The notes under the pieces: generated by a model
Database searches by the model: none
What the model was told of the DNA's origin: nothing
Seen by the model: the letters and a program-made list of their open reading frames with translations, nothing else
Assembly: GCA_903863845.1 (NCBI GenBank)
Contig: CAIPDP010000197.1
Location: 1 to 51,355 of the forward strand
From: an uncultured Mucilaginibacter sp.
Lineage (GTDB): Bacteria > Bacteroidota > Bacteroidia > Sphingobacteriales > Sphingobacteriaceae
DNA: 51,355 nucleotides
Direction of reading: 5' to 3'
In this document: one piece after another, positions 1 through 7,199 of the stretch
Numbering within the stretch: the first letter of the stretch is position 1
How the letters are laid out: each line of letters opens with the position of its first letter
Made by a program: the position numbers and the translations under genes

Positions 1-177
1 ACGCTGTGTCGTGATCTTGGATTGGCCGGGACGGCGTTTATCTAATTCAGATTGGATATATTCCAGGTCGACAGGCAATTGAGCCGGGCAACCATCAATG
101 ATGACGCCGATTGCTTCACCATGTGATTCACCAAAGGTTGTTATCCTGAATAATTGCCCGAATGAGTTACCTGCCAT
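1..177 (-). CDS. aroC: Chorismate synthase, N-terminal part (runs off the window)
   Basis: Only the first 59 codons are present; the rest lies beyond the left edge. Reading the minus strand from the ATG at 177 gives [20 protein letters not shown], the family N-terminal signature (GNSFG then TTFGESHG, with the conserved active-site histidine), then [14 protein letters not shown] and the [12 protein letters not shown] segment that contributes to FMN and substrate binding. The enzyme converts EPSP to chorismate, the last common step of aromatic synthesis, using reduced FMN. It follows aroA by about 60 nt on the same strand and is probably the last visible gene of the pheA-DAHPS-aroA-aroC operon. 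Identification is firm; completeness cannot be judged. Confidence 0.95.
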   Translation of the reverse strand, partial: MAGNSFGQLFRITTFGESHGEAIGVIIDGCPAQLPVDLEYIQSELDKRRPGQSKITTQR

Positions 178-237
178 ATTTGCTTATGATTATATTAATT
201 GTTTTTGGTGATTACACCGATTGTTTTTTGGGTGATT

Positions 238-1533
238 TTATCCTTTCAATTTGAAAGAGAAGCCTACTTTTTCCAGGTCCTCCCAAAATGCCGGGTACGA
301 TTTTTCAACCACTTTGTAGTCCTCTATTTCAACTTCAGGAATTACCAATGCCAGGGGTGCGAAAGCCATTGCCATTCGATGATCATCATAAGTTTCTATA
401 AAAACTTTTTCCGGGATGTGTTTTTCTGAGCAGTCCAGCTTATAAACCTGTCCCTTTTCTGTTAGTTTAACGCCGATCTTGGCCAACTCATTCTGTAATG
501 CGTTCACACGGTCAGTTTCCTTTATTTTGAGGGTTTCGAGGCCGGTAAATGTGGCATCGTGACCTAAAGCGGCACATACTACAATAACGGTTTGTGCCAG
601 GTCAGGACATGATTTCATATCGAAAATTTTCCTTACCAGTTCCCTTGCCTCTTTTTTTAGGTACACACCACCGTTTTTAAATTGTGAGGTGATACCAAAA
701 TTCGCCATAATCTCCGTGATCACGCTATCGCCTTGCAAACTGTAGGCGGTTAAACCGGGCAGGAAAAGTTCGGCTTCATCAGACAGGGCCGCAATCGCAT
801 ACCAGTAAGAGGCAGCGCTCCAGTCGGGCTCCACATACAACGATGTTGCTTTGAAGGCCTGGTGTGCAATTTGAATACTATTGCTATCCCATTGATGCCG
901 GATACCGGCTTGTTGCAGCATGGCCAATGTCATTTCAACATAGGGACGCGAGGTTAACTCACCCTCAATTTGTACGATTAAACCCTGTGGCAATTGTGAA
1001 GCGATCAAAAGCAGGGCAGTAATATACTGACTGCTGATATCTCCCTTAATAGTGATGGTATCGCTCAATTGCTCAAAACCACCTTTGATCCGCAAAGGAG
1101 GGAAGCCTTCCTGTTCCTCGTAACTGATATCGGCGCCAATTCCGCGCAGAGCATCGACAAGGATACCGATCGGACGTTGTTTCATACGCTCACTGCCGGT
1201 CAGGATCACTTCTTCCTTGCCCAGTGTTAAAAAGGCAGTCAGAAAGCGCATGGCCGTACCGGCAGGACCGATGTTGATTAGTCTTAAGTCTTGAGTCTTG
1301 AGTCCGGAGTCGTTGCTTTCAGACTCCCCACTCCCGATAGCTATCGGGACGGACTCCAACACATGCGCAAGAGTCACCGTATCAGCCGCATCCGAAATGT
1401 TCTCCACCTTCACCAGGCCATCGCTAAGGGCTCCAATAATAAGTGCGCGGTTGCACTCACTTTTGGAGCCGGTCAGCTGAATGGTGCCGTTGGATAGTTT
1501 GTTATTCTTTGTAAGGATGATATCCTGCTTCAT
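238..1533 (-). CDS. aroA: 3-phosphoshikimate 1-carboxyvinyltransferase (EPSP synthase) with an internal insertion
   Basis: 431 residues. It transfers enolpyruvyl from PEP to shikimate 3-phosphate. The phosphate/PEP-binding lysine and serine sit in GSKSECNRA (K24, S25); GPAGTAMRFL (about 89-98) corresponds to the NAGTAMRP loop of classical enzymes with Pro for Asn and Phe for Pro; LKIKETDRVNAL holds the late catalytic Glu, Asp and Arg, and YDDHRMAMAFA is the C-terminal signature. Residues 61-85, rich in Ser, Gly, Glu and Asp, do not look like EPSP synthase. They are encoded by a low-complexity repeat containing the dispersed palindrome TCCCGATAGCTATCGGGA, and the reading frame is kept. Shikimate-pathway genes flank it on the same strand. 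The protein is probably functional, because all key motifs remain. Confidence 0.96.
   Translation of the reverse strand: MKQDIILTKNNKLSNGTIQLTGSKSECNRALIIGALSDGLVKVENISDAADTVTLAHVLESVPIAIGSGESESNDSGLKTQDLRLINIGPAGTAMRFLTAFLTLGKEEVILTGSERMKQRPIGILVDALRGIGADISYEEQEGFPPLRIKGGFEQLSDTITIKGDISSQYITALLLIASQLPQGLIVQIEGELTSRPYVEMTLAMLQQAGIRHQWDSNSIQIAHQAFKATSLYVEPDWSAASYWYAIAALSDEAELFLPGLTAYSLQGDSVITEIMANFGITSQFKNGGVYLKKEARELVRKIFDMKSCPDLAQTVIVVCAALGHDATFTGLETLKIKETDRVNALQNELAKIGVKLTEKGQVYKLDCSEKHIPEKVFIETYDDHRMAMAFAPLALVIPEVEIEDYKVVEKSYPAFWEDLEKVGFSFKLKG
1279..1353 (-). repeat. Low-complexity hairpin element inserted in frame in aroA
   Basis: About 75 nt (25 codons) of GAGTC/GACTC-type words with inverted arms, carrying the perfect palindrome TCCCGATAGCTATCGGGA at 1332-1349. 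The same palindrome is seen in intergenic elements at 2879-2896 and, with mismatches, at 9080-9097 and 36729-36746. The stretch lies just before the conserved GPAGTAMR loop and keeps the frame. The insertion boundaries are estimated from where EPSP-synthase-like sequence stops and resumes. Confidence 0.75.
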
Positions 1534-1584
1534 CTGTTTTTTTAATCAAGAAGAAATAGTAGCTAAGAAACCAAACTACTATTC

Positions 1585-1652
1585 TTCAATTTCTAATACC
1601 CGATATCCAATAACCAATACCCGATACCCGATACCCAATTCCCAATACCTAC
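1585..1652. repeat. AATACCCGATA-type short tandem word repeat
   Basis: Degenerate tandem copies of words such as AATACCCGATACC and CCCAATACC fill the gap between aroA and the DAHP synthase gene. The same word family recurs at about 34310-34365, between the GT39 gene and murA. No ORF or tRNA is visible in it. Confidence 0.7.
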
Positions 1653-2774
1653 CTACGCGTGCGTCAATTTTTCCTGCGGCTGCGATTGTTCTTTATTCAT
1701 GATCTCGGTTTGTTTGCGAATCGATTCGCTGTGGATCAGTTCCAACAGTTTTTCGGCAAACTCAGGGCTCAATTTCAAGGCCTTGCCATAGGCGATGCGT
1801 TTGTTCAAAATCTCGTCCCAGCGGCCAACCTGTAAAATGGTGATACCGTTTTCTTTTTTGTAATTACCAATCTTCTCAACGATCTGCATTCTTTCACCCA
1901 TTTTCTGGAATACCACATCGTCGATCTTATCGATCTGGGCACGAAGTTCGGCCATTACATCTTTAGCAGCACCTTTAACCTCTGGTTGACGCTGCGTCAA
2001 ACGGTCTATGATCTCGGCTAAGGCAGCAGGGGTAACCTGTTGTTTGGCGTCGGTCCAGGCAACACTTGGGTCGATATGCGATTCCATCATCAGGCCCTGC
2101 ATATCCAGGTCGAGTGCTTTTTGAGCGATATAGCCCAATAGTTCGCGGTTACCGCAAATATGGCTCGGGTCGCAAATGATTGGCAGATTTGGCGCAGCCG
2201 TTTTAAGATTGATGGCCAAATCCCACATAGGTTCGTTACGGAAGGCTGATTTTTCGTGTGAGGAGAAACCACGGTGGATAGCAGCCAGTTTAGTAATACC
2301 GGCACCATTGATACGCTCTAATGCACCGATCCATAATGACAGGTCGGGATTTACCGGGTTTTTTACCATTACCGGAACGTCAACACCCCTAAGGGCATCA
2401 GCAATTTCCTGTACGGTGAACGGGTTAACTGTTGAACGGGCACCTACCCAAAGAATATCAACACCAGCTTTTAAGGCTTCTTCAACGTGTTTGGCATTGG
2501 CAACTTCTACCGCTGTCGGTAAACCGGTTTCAGCTTTAGCGCGTTTCAGCCATTCGAGGCCGATGCTGCCGATGCCTTCAAATTCACCCGGACGGGTACG
2601 AGGCTTCCAGATTCCGGCGCGCAGGGCGCTAACTTTGCCGGTTTGTGCCAGCAGGTGAGCTGTTGCTACCAATTGTTCTTCAGTCTCGGCACTGCAAGGT
2701 CCGGCAATCAGCAGGGGGTTTGATTTCGCCTGGATCCATGATTCAAGCGGCTCTATTTTCAGGTCTATTTTCAT
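1653..2774 (-). CDS. Bifunctional DAHP synthase / chorismate mutase (type II)
   Basis: 373 residues. The N-terminal ~265 residues are a KDO8PS/AroG-like DAHP synthase barrel: AGPCSAE (24-30), the KPRTRPGEF substrate loop (57-65), KNP (138-140), HRGF (167-170) and CDPSH (201-205), with metal and phosphate ligands. The C-terminal ~100 residues (from about 272) form an AroQ-type chorismate mutase helix bundle: LRAQIDKIDDVV, then KIGNYKK and a conserved RW. One protein therefore covers the first shikimate step (E4P plus PEP) and the branch from chorismate to prephenate, an arrangement common in Bacteroidota. It lies between pheA and aroA in one direction, so it should share the Phe/Tyr attenuator upstream of pheA. 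Identification is firm. Confidence 0.95.
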   Translation of the reverse strand: MKIDLKIEPLESWIQAKSNPLLIAGPCSAETEEQLVATAHLLAQTGKVSALRAGIWKPRTRPGEFEGIGSIGLEWLKRAKAETGLPTAVEVANAKHVEEALKAGVDILWVGARSTVNPFTVQEIADALRGVDVPVMVKNPVNPDLSLWIGALERINGAGITKLAAIHRGFSSHEKSAFRNEPMWDLAINLKTAAPNLPIICDPSHICGNRELLGYIAQKALDLDMQGLMMESHIDPSVAWTDAKQQVTPAALAEIIDRLTQRQPEVKGAAKDVMAELRAQIDKIDDVVFQKMGERMQIVEKIGNYKKENGITILQVGRWDEILNKRIAYGKALKLSPEFAEKLLELIHSESIRKQTEIMNKEQSQPQEKLTHA

Positions 2775-2799
2775 GTCTTTTTTTGTGGTCTTTTGTTGG

Positions 2800-2985
2800 T
2801 TGTCTTTATTTTGTTGAAACGTTGGAATGTTGTCTTTTTTTTGTTGAAACGTTTGAATGTTGGAACGTTGGAATGTTTTCCCGATAGCTATCGGGATGCT
2901 TTAATGTTGTCTTGTATTGAGTTTTTATTAGCCGTTAGGGTTAACCTTACAACGTTTCAACATTCCAACATTTCAACCCTCCCTT
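2800..2985. repeat. Inverted low-complexity element with TCCCGATAGCTATCGGGA palindrome
   Basis: Between pheA and DAHP synthase. The left part repeats TTGAAACGTTGGAATGTTG-like words (2811-2878), the centre has the perfect 18-bp palindrome at 2879-2896, and the right part (2950-2979) has the complementary AACGTTTCAACATTCCAACA words. Folded, it would make a long imperfect stem within the presumed operon mRNA. It leaves no room for the prephenate dehydrogenase gene often found in such clusters. Confidence 0.75.
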
Positions 2986-3904
2986 ACTTTACTAGTTTTT
3001 TCACGCTGATATATTTGCGACTAATTTTTTCCTGGGCTCTGAACTTCTGTTCGCGTTCACTTTGCAGGTTTTCGTCTTCGTGACGCTGGTATTCGCCCAA
3101 AATGTTAAAGTTATGGGTGTATTTCAACACCTGCCTGATGGCAGTATCATATTGTTTATTGTTATCCCATTCAATATCTACGTAAAAGTTGTATTCATTA
3201 CGCTTACCCAGTACCGGCATCGACTGGATCTTGCTCATATTAACATTTTGCTCGGCAAATATCTGCAACACCTTAGCCAGCGCACCAACCTGATTGCTTA
3301 CCTGGAAACATAACGATGCTTTGTTATTATCTTTCTTCTCCACGTTATCATGATGGGTAAGTATCAGAAAACGGGTGAAATTCTTCTTGTTCGATTCGAT
3401 GCGGCGCTCCAGGATGTCAAGCTGGTATAATTTTGCAGCCAGGGTATTAGCTATGGCAACGGTATCGGTCAGGTTTTCATCACGGATACGTTTGGCGCAA
3501 GCCGCAGTATCGCTGCTTTCAACTACTTTCAGGTGAGGGTACTCGTCGAAGAAATCAACACATTGACGAATGGCGATCGGGTGGGAGGTTACATATTTGA
3601 TATCCTCGAATTTTACTCCCGGCAAAGCCATCAGGTGTAATTGGATCGGCAGGTAAACTTCTCCTACTACCGGAAAGTTATAGCTCATCATCAGCGAGTA
3701 GTTGGGTAATATGCTGCCGGCTATGCTGTTTTCGATCGCCATTACCACGTAATCGGCCTCTTTAGCCTGCAGTGTTTCGAATGTTTGTTTGAACGAATTA
3801 CACTCGATGGTTTGGATATCTTCACCGAAATGCAGGAAAGCTGCCTCTTCGTGGAACGAAGCACGGATGCCCTGGATGGCTACTCTTGTTTTTTTATCCT
3901 TCAT
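2984..3904 (-). CDS. pheA: Prephenate dehydratase with ACT domain
   Basis: 306 residues. It converts prephenate to phenylpyruvate, the committed step to phenylalanine. The N-terminal two-lobed PDT domain shows VAIQGIRASFHEEAA, the ENSIAGSI catalytic-site motif and LTHH near the domain end. An ACT domain (about 195-270; LCFQVSNQVGALAKVLQIFAEQNVNMSKIQS) contains the GALA and ES-like positions used for Phe feedback binding. A charged tail of about 35 residues follows and is longer than in most family members. The start ATG at 3904 lies 15 nt after a strong terminator hairpin, preceded by a Phe/Tyr-rich leader ORF, so expression is very likely attenuated when aromatic amino acids are plentiful. 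Confidence 0.95.
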   Translation of the reverse strand: MKDKKTRVAIQGIRASFHEEAAFLHFGEDIQTIECNSFKQTFETLQAKEADYVVMAIENSIAGSILPNYSLMMSYNFPVVGEVYLPIQLHLMALPGVKFEDIKYVTSHPIAIRQCVDFFDEYPHLKVVESSDTAACAKRIRDENLTDTVAIANTLAAKLYQLDILERRIESNKKNFTRFLILTHHDNVEKKDNNKASLCFQVSNQVGALAKVLQIFAEQNVNMSKIQSMPVLGKRNEYNFYVDIEWDNNKQYDTAIRQVLKYTHNFNILGEYQRHEDENLQSEREQKFRAQEKISRKYISVKKLVK

Positions 3905-3914
3905 GATCCCTGTT

Positions 3915-3949
3915 AAGCAAAAAGTCCCGGCTTTATGGCCGGGACTTTT
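3915..3949 (-). terminator. pheA attenuator terminator hairpin
   Basis: On the minus strand a perfect 12-bp stem (AAAAGTCCCGGC, 6-nt loop, GCCGGGACTTTT) is followed directly by T residues and lies between the leader peptide and the pheA start codon. Its 5' arm contains AGTCCCGGC (3946 down to 3938), perfectly complementary over 9 bp to GCCGGGACT inside the end of the leader ORF (3990 down to 3982). A competing antiterminator can therefore form. Structures were read by eye, not folded by software. Confidence 0.9.
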
Positions 3950-3979
3950 CAGTTTTTTCTTATATGTTGTTCAAGCATA

Positions 3980-4045
3980 TTAGTCCCGGCTCTTACTGTT
4001 AAAGTAAAAGTAGTAACCATAAAAATATGCGCTGTTAAACTTCAT
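3980..4045 (-). CDS. pheA operon leader peptide (Phe/Tyr attenuator peptide)
   Basis: A 21-codon ORF, ATG at 4045 and TAA at 3980-3982. It begins MKFNSA, continues with the run YFYGYYFYF and ends NSKSRD: four Phe and five Tyr in 21 residues, eight of them within nine consecutive codons. Its last codons (Ser-Arg-Asp, AGC CGG GAC) and the first base of the stop form the antiterminator strand GCCGGGACT. A ribosome stalled for lack of charged tRNA-Phe or tRNA-Tyr would leave that strand free to pair with the terminator 5' arm. A ribosome reaching the stop would cover it, so the terminator forms. The position, about 75 nt before pheA and just after a promoter-like sequence, fits classical attenuation. 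Confidence 0.9.
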   Translation of the reverse strand: MKFNSAYFYGYYFYFNSKSRD

Positions 4046-4061
4046 TGTTTTTTTGTTGGCG

Positions 4062-4091
4062 TAAATGTACACGAAAAATTTATTCTGTCAA
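4062..4091 (-). promoter_or_regulatory. Probable promoter of the pheA leader/operon
   Basis: On the minus strand TTGACA (4091-4086) and TACATTTA (4069-4062) are arranged as TTG-N19-TACATTTA, one mismatch from the Bacteroidota -7 consensus TAnnTTTG at normal spacing. Transcription would start roughly 10 nt before the leader-peptide ATG, as needed for the attenuator. Confidence 0.6.
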
Positions 4092-4136
4092 TAGAAAATT
4101 TTAATTTTTTGTAAAAAGCAGGGTTGGGGCAGAATA

Positions 4137-4604
4137 TTATTTGCTGTTTGCCTTCGCCAATCTGAATATCGCAAACAAATGATGTGCCTCATGAAGCAGG
4201 AAAAATTCCGTCCATTCAACGATAGTCATCGTGCCAAATTTGGGATGCAACCCTTTTAATAAAAGATCGCTATCGGGCAGGTTGGTAATCAACTCCAATA
4301 ATTGCCGGCGTTGCCCCTGCAAATGGTTTAATAATTCAGATATCGGCAATTCGCAGGCCTGAATAAAATCTGGCTCTTCATCGGCACGGTAGGAACTAAA
4401 TGAAGGAGTGCCGCCCTTTAGTATTTGATGCACACGACCGATAAAAACCGGTTGATAGCTGACAATGTGTGCCACTTGTGCTTTGATGCTCCATTTTTCA
4501 GGTTCAGGCTGCTGGTTGAGCTTAACTTCATCCAAATTGCGGATGATCTCGGCAAAAGCCAGATGCTGTGTTTTGAGCCGGCATACAAGGGCAGAGTAAA
4601 GCAT
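4137..4604 (-). CDS. DinB-like four-helix metal-binding protein
   Basis: 155 residues that fit the DinB_2/YfiT-like four-helix fold. An N-terminal helix precedes KWSIKAQVAHIVSYQ (the family W-x-x-x-x-x-x-H motif, with a metal-ligand His), followed by a middle region with DEEPDF and a C-terminal helix with LLHEAHHLFAIFRL carrying the other His ligands. Family members are often thiol-dependent transferases or stress proteins, but the substrate here is unknown. The start lies 1 nt after the aroB stop codon, so the two are cotranscribed. This gene ends about 90 nt before the pheA promoter. Nothing in it suggests an aromatic-pathway role. Confidence 0.8.
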   Translation of the reverse strand: MLYSALVCRLKTQHLAFAEIIRNLDEVKLNQQPEPEKWSIKAQVAHIVSYQPVFIGRVHQILKGGTPSFSSYRADEEPDFIQACELPISELLNHLQGQRRQLLELITNLPDSDLLLKGLHPKFGTMTIVEWTEFFLLHEAHHLFAIFRLAKANSK

Positions 4605-4605
4605 T

Positions 4606-5664
4606 TTATAAAGATCGGTAATAATCTAAACTTTGGTATAGCTCTTCTTCGGTGCAGATGTTGTCAATCTTACATGCACCAATACGTGTTAACAGGGACG
4701 AATTGATATTGCCGCTTTGGTTTTTTTTATCTTTCAGCATAATACCAAAGAGGGTTTCGTAGCAATCAGGTTTCAGCGGGTATTTTGGATAAAGACCGCT
4801 AATTACATCGGTGATCTCAGTCAATTCCTCTTCACTTAAACCAGTTTTGACTACCGACAACCTGGCTTCGCAGATCATGCCTGCTGCAATGGCCTCACCA
4901 TGGGTCAATGGGTTCTGATCATTCATTAATGAATAGGTTTCTATGGCATGACCGATGGTATGACCAAAATTCAGACTTTTTCTGATGCCTTTTTCATGCG
5001 GGTCTTCAATTACCACCCGGTTTTTGATCTCGATAGAGTGATAAACCAAGTCTGCAGATGGACTCTCCAGGTCGCTGTATTTCAATTGGTTCCAGTAGCC
5101 TGCGTCTGCTATCAACCCATGCTTTAACATCTCCGCGAGGCCCGACAAGATCTGCCGGGGTGGGAGGGTAAACAGGAAACTATGTTCGATAAATACTGCC
5201 TTGGGTTGTGTAAAGGTGCCGATGATATTTTTGATATTATCCAGATCGATCCCGGTTTTGCCGCCAACAGAAGCATCCACCTGTGAGAGCAGGGTAGTAG
5301 GTACGTGTACAAAATCGATACCCCGTTTAAAAGTTGAAGCTGCAAAACCACCAAGGTCGCTGATGACGCCGCCGCCGAGGTTGACCAGCAGGCTCTGGCG
5401 GTCTGCTGAAAAATCGATCAGCATTTTCCAAACGCCAACACAAAAATCAATGTTCTTGCTTTCCTCGCCGGCATTGATCTCGATCAGGTCGAAATTACCC
5501 AGTACGTCGATGTGCTGTTGCAGCAAGGGCAAACAATGGGCACCGGTATTCTCGTCGGTCAGCACAAAAAAGCGTGAATACTTGCCTTTTTGGATAAAAT
5601 TCACCAGTTCGGCCAGCGTATTCTCAAAATAAATGGGGTAGTTGATGCTCTGCAGCGTATTCAT
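4606..5664 (-). CDS. aroB: 3-dehydroquinate synthase
   Basis: 352 residues from the ATG at 5664 (MNTLQSINYPIYF). An upstream in-frame ATG at 5751 would overlap the S4 gene by 86 nt and add residues unlike AroB, so the shorter start is preferred; it leaves 1 nt after the S4 stop. It cyclises DAHP to 3-dehydroquinate using NAD and a divalent metal. Seen in order: NAGEESKN, the NAD-binding LVNLGGGVISDLGGFAAS, FVHVPTTLLSQVDASVGGKTGID, a metal-binding Glu in LAEMLKHG, and metal-binding His residues in LNFGHTIGHAIE and LTHGEAIAAGM. Length and motifs are normal. Confidence 0.96.
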   Translation of the reverse strand: MNTLQSINYPIYFENTLAELVNFIQKGKYSRFFVLTDENTGAHCLPLLQQHIDVLGNFDLIEINAGEESKNIDFCVGVWKMLIDFSADRQSLLVNLGGGVISDLGGFAASTFKRGIDFVHVPTTLLSQVDASVGGKTGIDLDNIKNIIGTFTQPKAVFIEHSFLFTLPPRQILSGLAEMLKHGLIADAGYWNQLKYSDLESPSADLVYHSIEIKNRVVIEDPHEKGIRKSLNFGHTIGHAIETYSLMNDQNPLTHGEAIAAGMICEARLSVVKTGLSEEELTEITDVISGLYPKYPLKPDCYETLFGIMLKDKKNQSGNINSSLLTRIGACKIDNICTEEELYQSLDYYRSL

Positions 5665-5665
5665 A

Positions 5666-5872
5666 TTAAACGATCTTGATCTTAATTCCACGGAATTCAA
5701 CGATATCACCAACGCGTAATTTAAGGCGTTTGCGGTAATCCACTTCGCCATTATGCTTCACTTCACCCTCAGCTACAACCATTTGCGCTTCGCCGCCGGT
5801 TTGCACCAGGTTGCAAGCTTTAAGGAGTTGTATCATCGGGATAAAATCGCCCTGGAGTTTGAATTCTGTCAT
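5666..5872 (-). CDS. Small S4-domain RNA-binding protein (YbcJ/YaaA-like)
   Basis: 68 residues forming essentially one S4 RNA-binding domain: MIQLLKACNLVQTGGEAQMVVAEGEVKHNGEVDYRKR with the usual G-E-V-x-x-N-G turn, ending in LRVGDIVEFRG. Homologues such as YbcJ and B. subtilis YaaA/RlbA bind structured RNA and have been linked to ribosome assembly, but the exact role is not clear. It is the first gene of a tight set with aroB (1-nt gap) and the DinB-like gene, and is divergent from proline dehydrogenase. A TATTTTTG -7-like sequence lies just upstream on the minus strand at 5887-5880. Confidence 0.88.
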   Translation of the reverse strand: MTEFKLQGDFIPMIQLLKACNLVQTGGEAQMVVAEGEVKHNGEVDYRKRLKLRVGDIVEFRGIKIKIV

Positions 5873-5927
5873 GGGTCGGCAAAAATAAACTATTCGAAGG
5901 ATAATGAGTTATTTGCTTTGCATTTTC

Positions 5928-5935
5928 TAATTTTG
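5928..5935 (+). promoter_or_regulatory. -7 element TAATTTTG abutting the proline dehydrogenase start
   Basis: A perfect TAnnTTTG match ends only 4 nt before the ATG at 5940. With the usual start distance the mRNA would begin at or next to the A of the start codon. No convincing -33 TTTG was found at normal spacing. Confidence 0.45.
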
Positions 5936-5939
5936 CACC

Positions 5940-7148
5940 ATGCCCAATAAGGAAAAAGTTATTGATCCCGGAAAGGGAACACTCTCATTCGACAATACCG
6001 AGATCGCATTTCGCCATTCCTCCAATGCCGACCTGAAACGCGCCTACTGGCTGTTCAGTATGATCAATATCAACTTTTTCGTTAAGATCGGACCTCCGAT
6101 AACCAATTTTGCAATGAAGATCGGTTTGCCTATAAGGGGTATCATCAAGGCTACTATCTTCAGGCATTTTTGCGGTGGCGAAGCAATTGCCGAATGTGAT
6201 CGCACCATTTACAATTTATACGAAGGTAAAGTAGGTACGATACTGGACTATTCGGTTGAAGGGGAGGAAGAAGATGCAATTTTCGACCATACCCGCGACG
6301 AGATCAAATTAACCATCGAACGCGCAAAAGGCGATAAAGCGATCCCGATCACGGTGTTTAAACCTACCGGGGTTATCCGTTTTGGGTTGCTGGAGAAACT
6401 GGATGCCAAACAGGCGCTAACTCCTGCTGAAGAAACGGAATGGGCCCATGCGCAGGACAGGGTGCTGGCTATTTGTACGAAAGCTTATGAAAGCGGTGTG
6501 CCGGTGATGATCGATGCGGAAGAAACCTGGATACAGGATACCATCGATCTGTTAGCTTTAAATATGATGCGCAGGTTTAATAAGGAGCGTGCTATCATAT
6601 ATAATACCTATCAGTTGTACCGGCATGATAAATTGCAGTCGTTAAAAGATGACCATGCCATAGCTATTAAAGAAGGCTTCACTTTGGGTGCAAAACTGGT
6701 ACGCGGCGCCTATATGGAAAAGGAACGCAAACGCGCTGCTGAATTGGGTTATACCTGCTTGATTCAACCCGATAAGCAATCAACCGACAGGGATTATGAT
6801 GCCGCTGTTAGTTTTTGTATTGACCATGTTGAGACCATTGCCCTGCTGGCCGGAACCCATAACGAGCAAAGCTGCAGGCTGCTTGCCGACCTGCTGGTAT
6901 CAAAAAAAATAGCCTTTGATCACCCGAATGTTTACTTCTCGCAATTGCTGGGGATGAGTGATAACCTGAGCTTTAACCTGGCTGATGCAGGGTATAACGT
7001 AGTTAAATATGTGCCATACGGACCGGTAAAAGCAGTTTTACCTTATTTGTTCAGACGTGCCCAGGAAAATACGGCCATTGCCGGCCAGATGAGTCGCGAA
7101 TTGAGCCTTATCCTTAAAGAAAGAGAACGCAGGAAATTACGATCATAA
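5940..7148 (+). CDS. Proline dehydrogenase (PutA-like PRODH domain)
   Basis: 402 residues. It oxidises proline to delta-1-pyrroline-5-carboxylate with FAD. The single-domain type fits the length, with no P5C dehydrogenase half. Family features seen: GVPVMIDAEETWIQD (barrel strand with the DAEE motif), YNTYQLYRHDKL, AKLVRGAYMEKERKRA (catalytic-site Arg and Lys), AGTHNEQS, SQLLGMSDNLSF and VVKYVPYGPVKAVLPYLFRRAQENTA, the C-terminal substrate-binding signature with two Arg. It is divergent from the S4/aroB operon across a 67-nt gap, with a -7 promoter element almost touching its ATG. Identification is firm; P5C dehydrogenase is not in the window. Confidence 0.93.
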   Translation: MPNKEKVIDPGKGTLSFDNTEIAFRHSSNADLKRAYWLFSMININFFVKIGPPITNFAMKIGLPIRGIIKATIFRHFCGGEAIAECDRTIYNLYEGKVGTILDYSVEGEEEDAIFDHTRDEIKLTIERAKGDKAIPITVFKPTGVIRFGLLEKLDAKQALTPAEETEWAHAQDRVLAICTKAYESGVPVMIDAEETWIQDTIDLLALNMMRRFNKERAIIYNTYQLYRHDKLQSLKDDHAIAIKEGFTLGAKLVRGAYMEKERKRAAELGYTCLIQPDKQSTDRDYDAAVSFCIDHVETIALLAGTHNEQSCRLLADLLVSKKIAFDHPNVYFSQLLGMSDNLSFNLADAGYNVVKYVPYGPVKAVLPYLFRRAQENTAIAGQMSRELSLILKERERRKLRS

Positions 7149-7171
7149 ACCTAGAGCGATTTCCACTGAAC

Positions 7172-7199
7172 GGTTTTTATGTTTTATTTATAAAAAACC
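7172..7199. terminator. Possible bidirectional terminator between proline dehydrogenase and HAD genes
   Basis: GGTTTTTA and TAAAAAACC form an AT-rich stem with one bulge, at the junction of two convergent genes. It overlaps the last codons of the minus-strand HAD gene. The stem is weak. Confidence 0.35.

Noticed and set aside
2176..2658. 160-residue plus-strand ORF opposite DAHP synthase
   Set aside because: A shadow of a well-supported gene with no recognisable domain and biased composition.
2793..3083. 96-residue plus-strand ORF in the pheA-DAHPS gap
   Set aside because: It runs through the word-repeat element and the end of pheA; Phe/Leu-rich composition comes from the repeat.
4260..4280. 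GATCGCTATCGGG inside the DinB-like gene as another palindrome copy
   Set aside because: Only half of the palindrome matches and it fits normal codons; treated as chance.
5665..5751. Longer aroB start at 5751
   Set aside because: It would overlap the S4-domain gene by 86 nt and add residues not seen in AroB; the ATG at 5664 fits the operon spacing.
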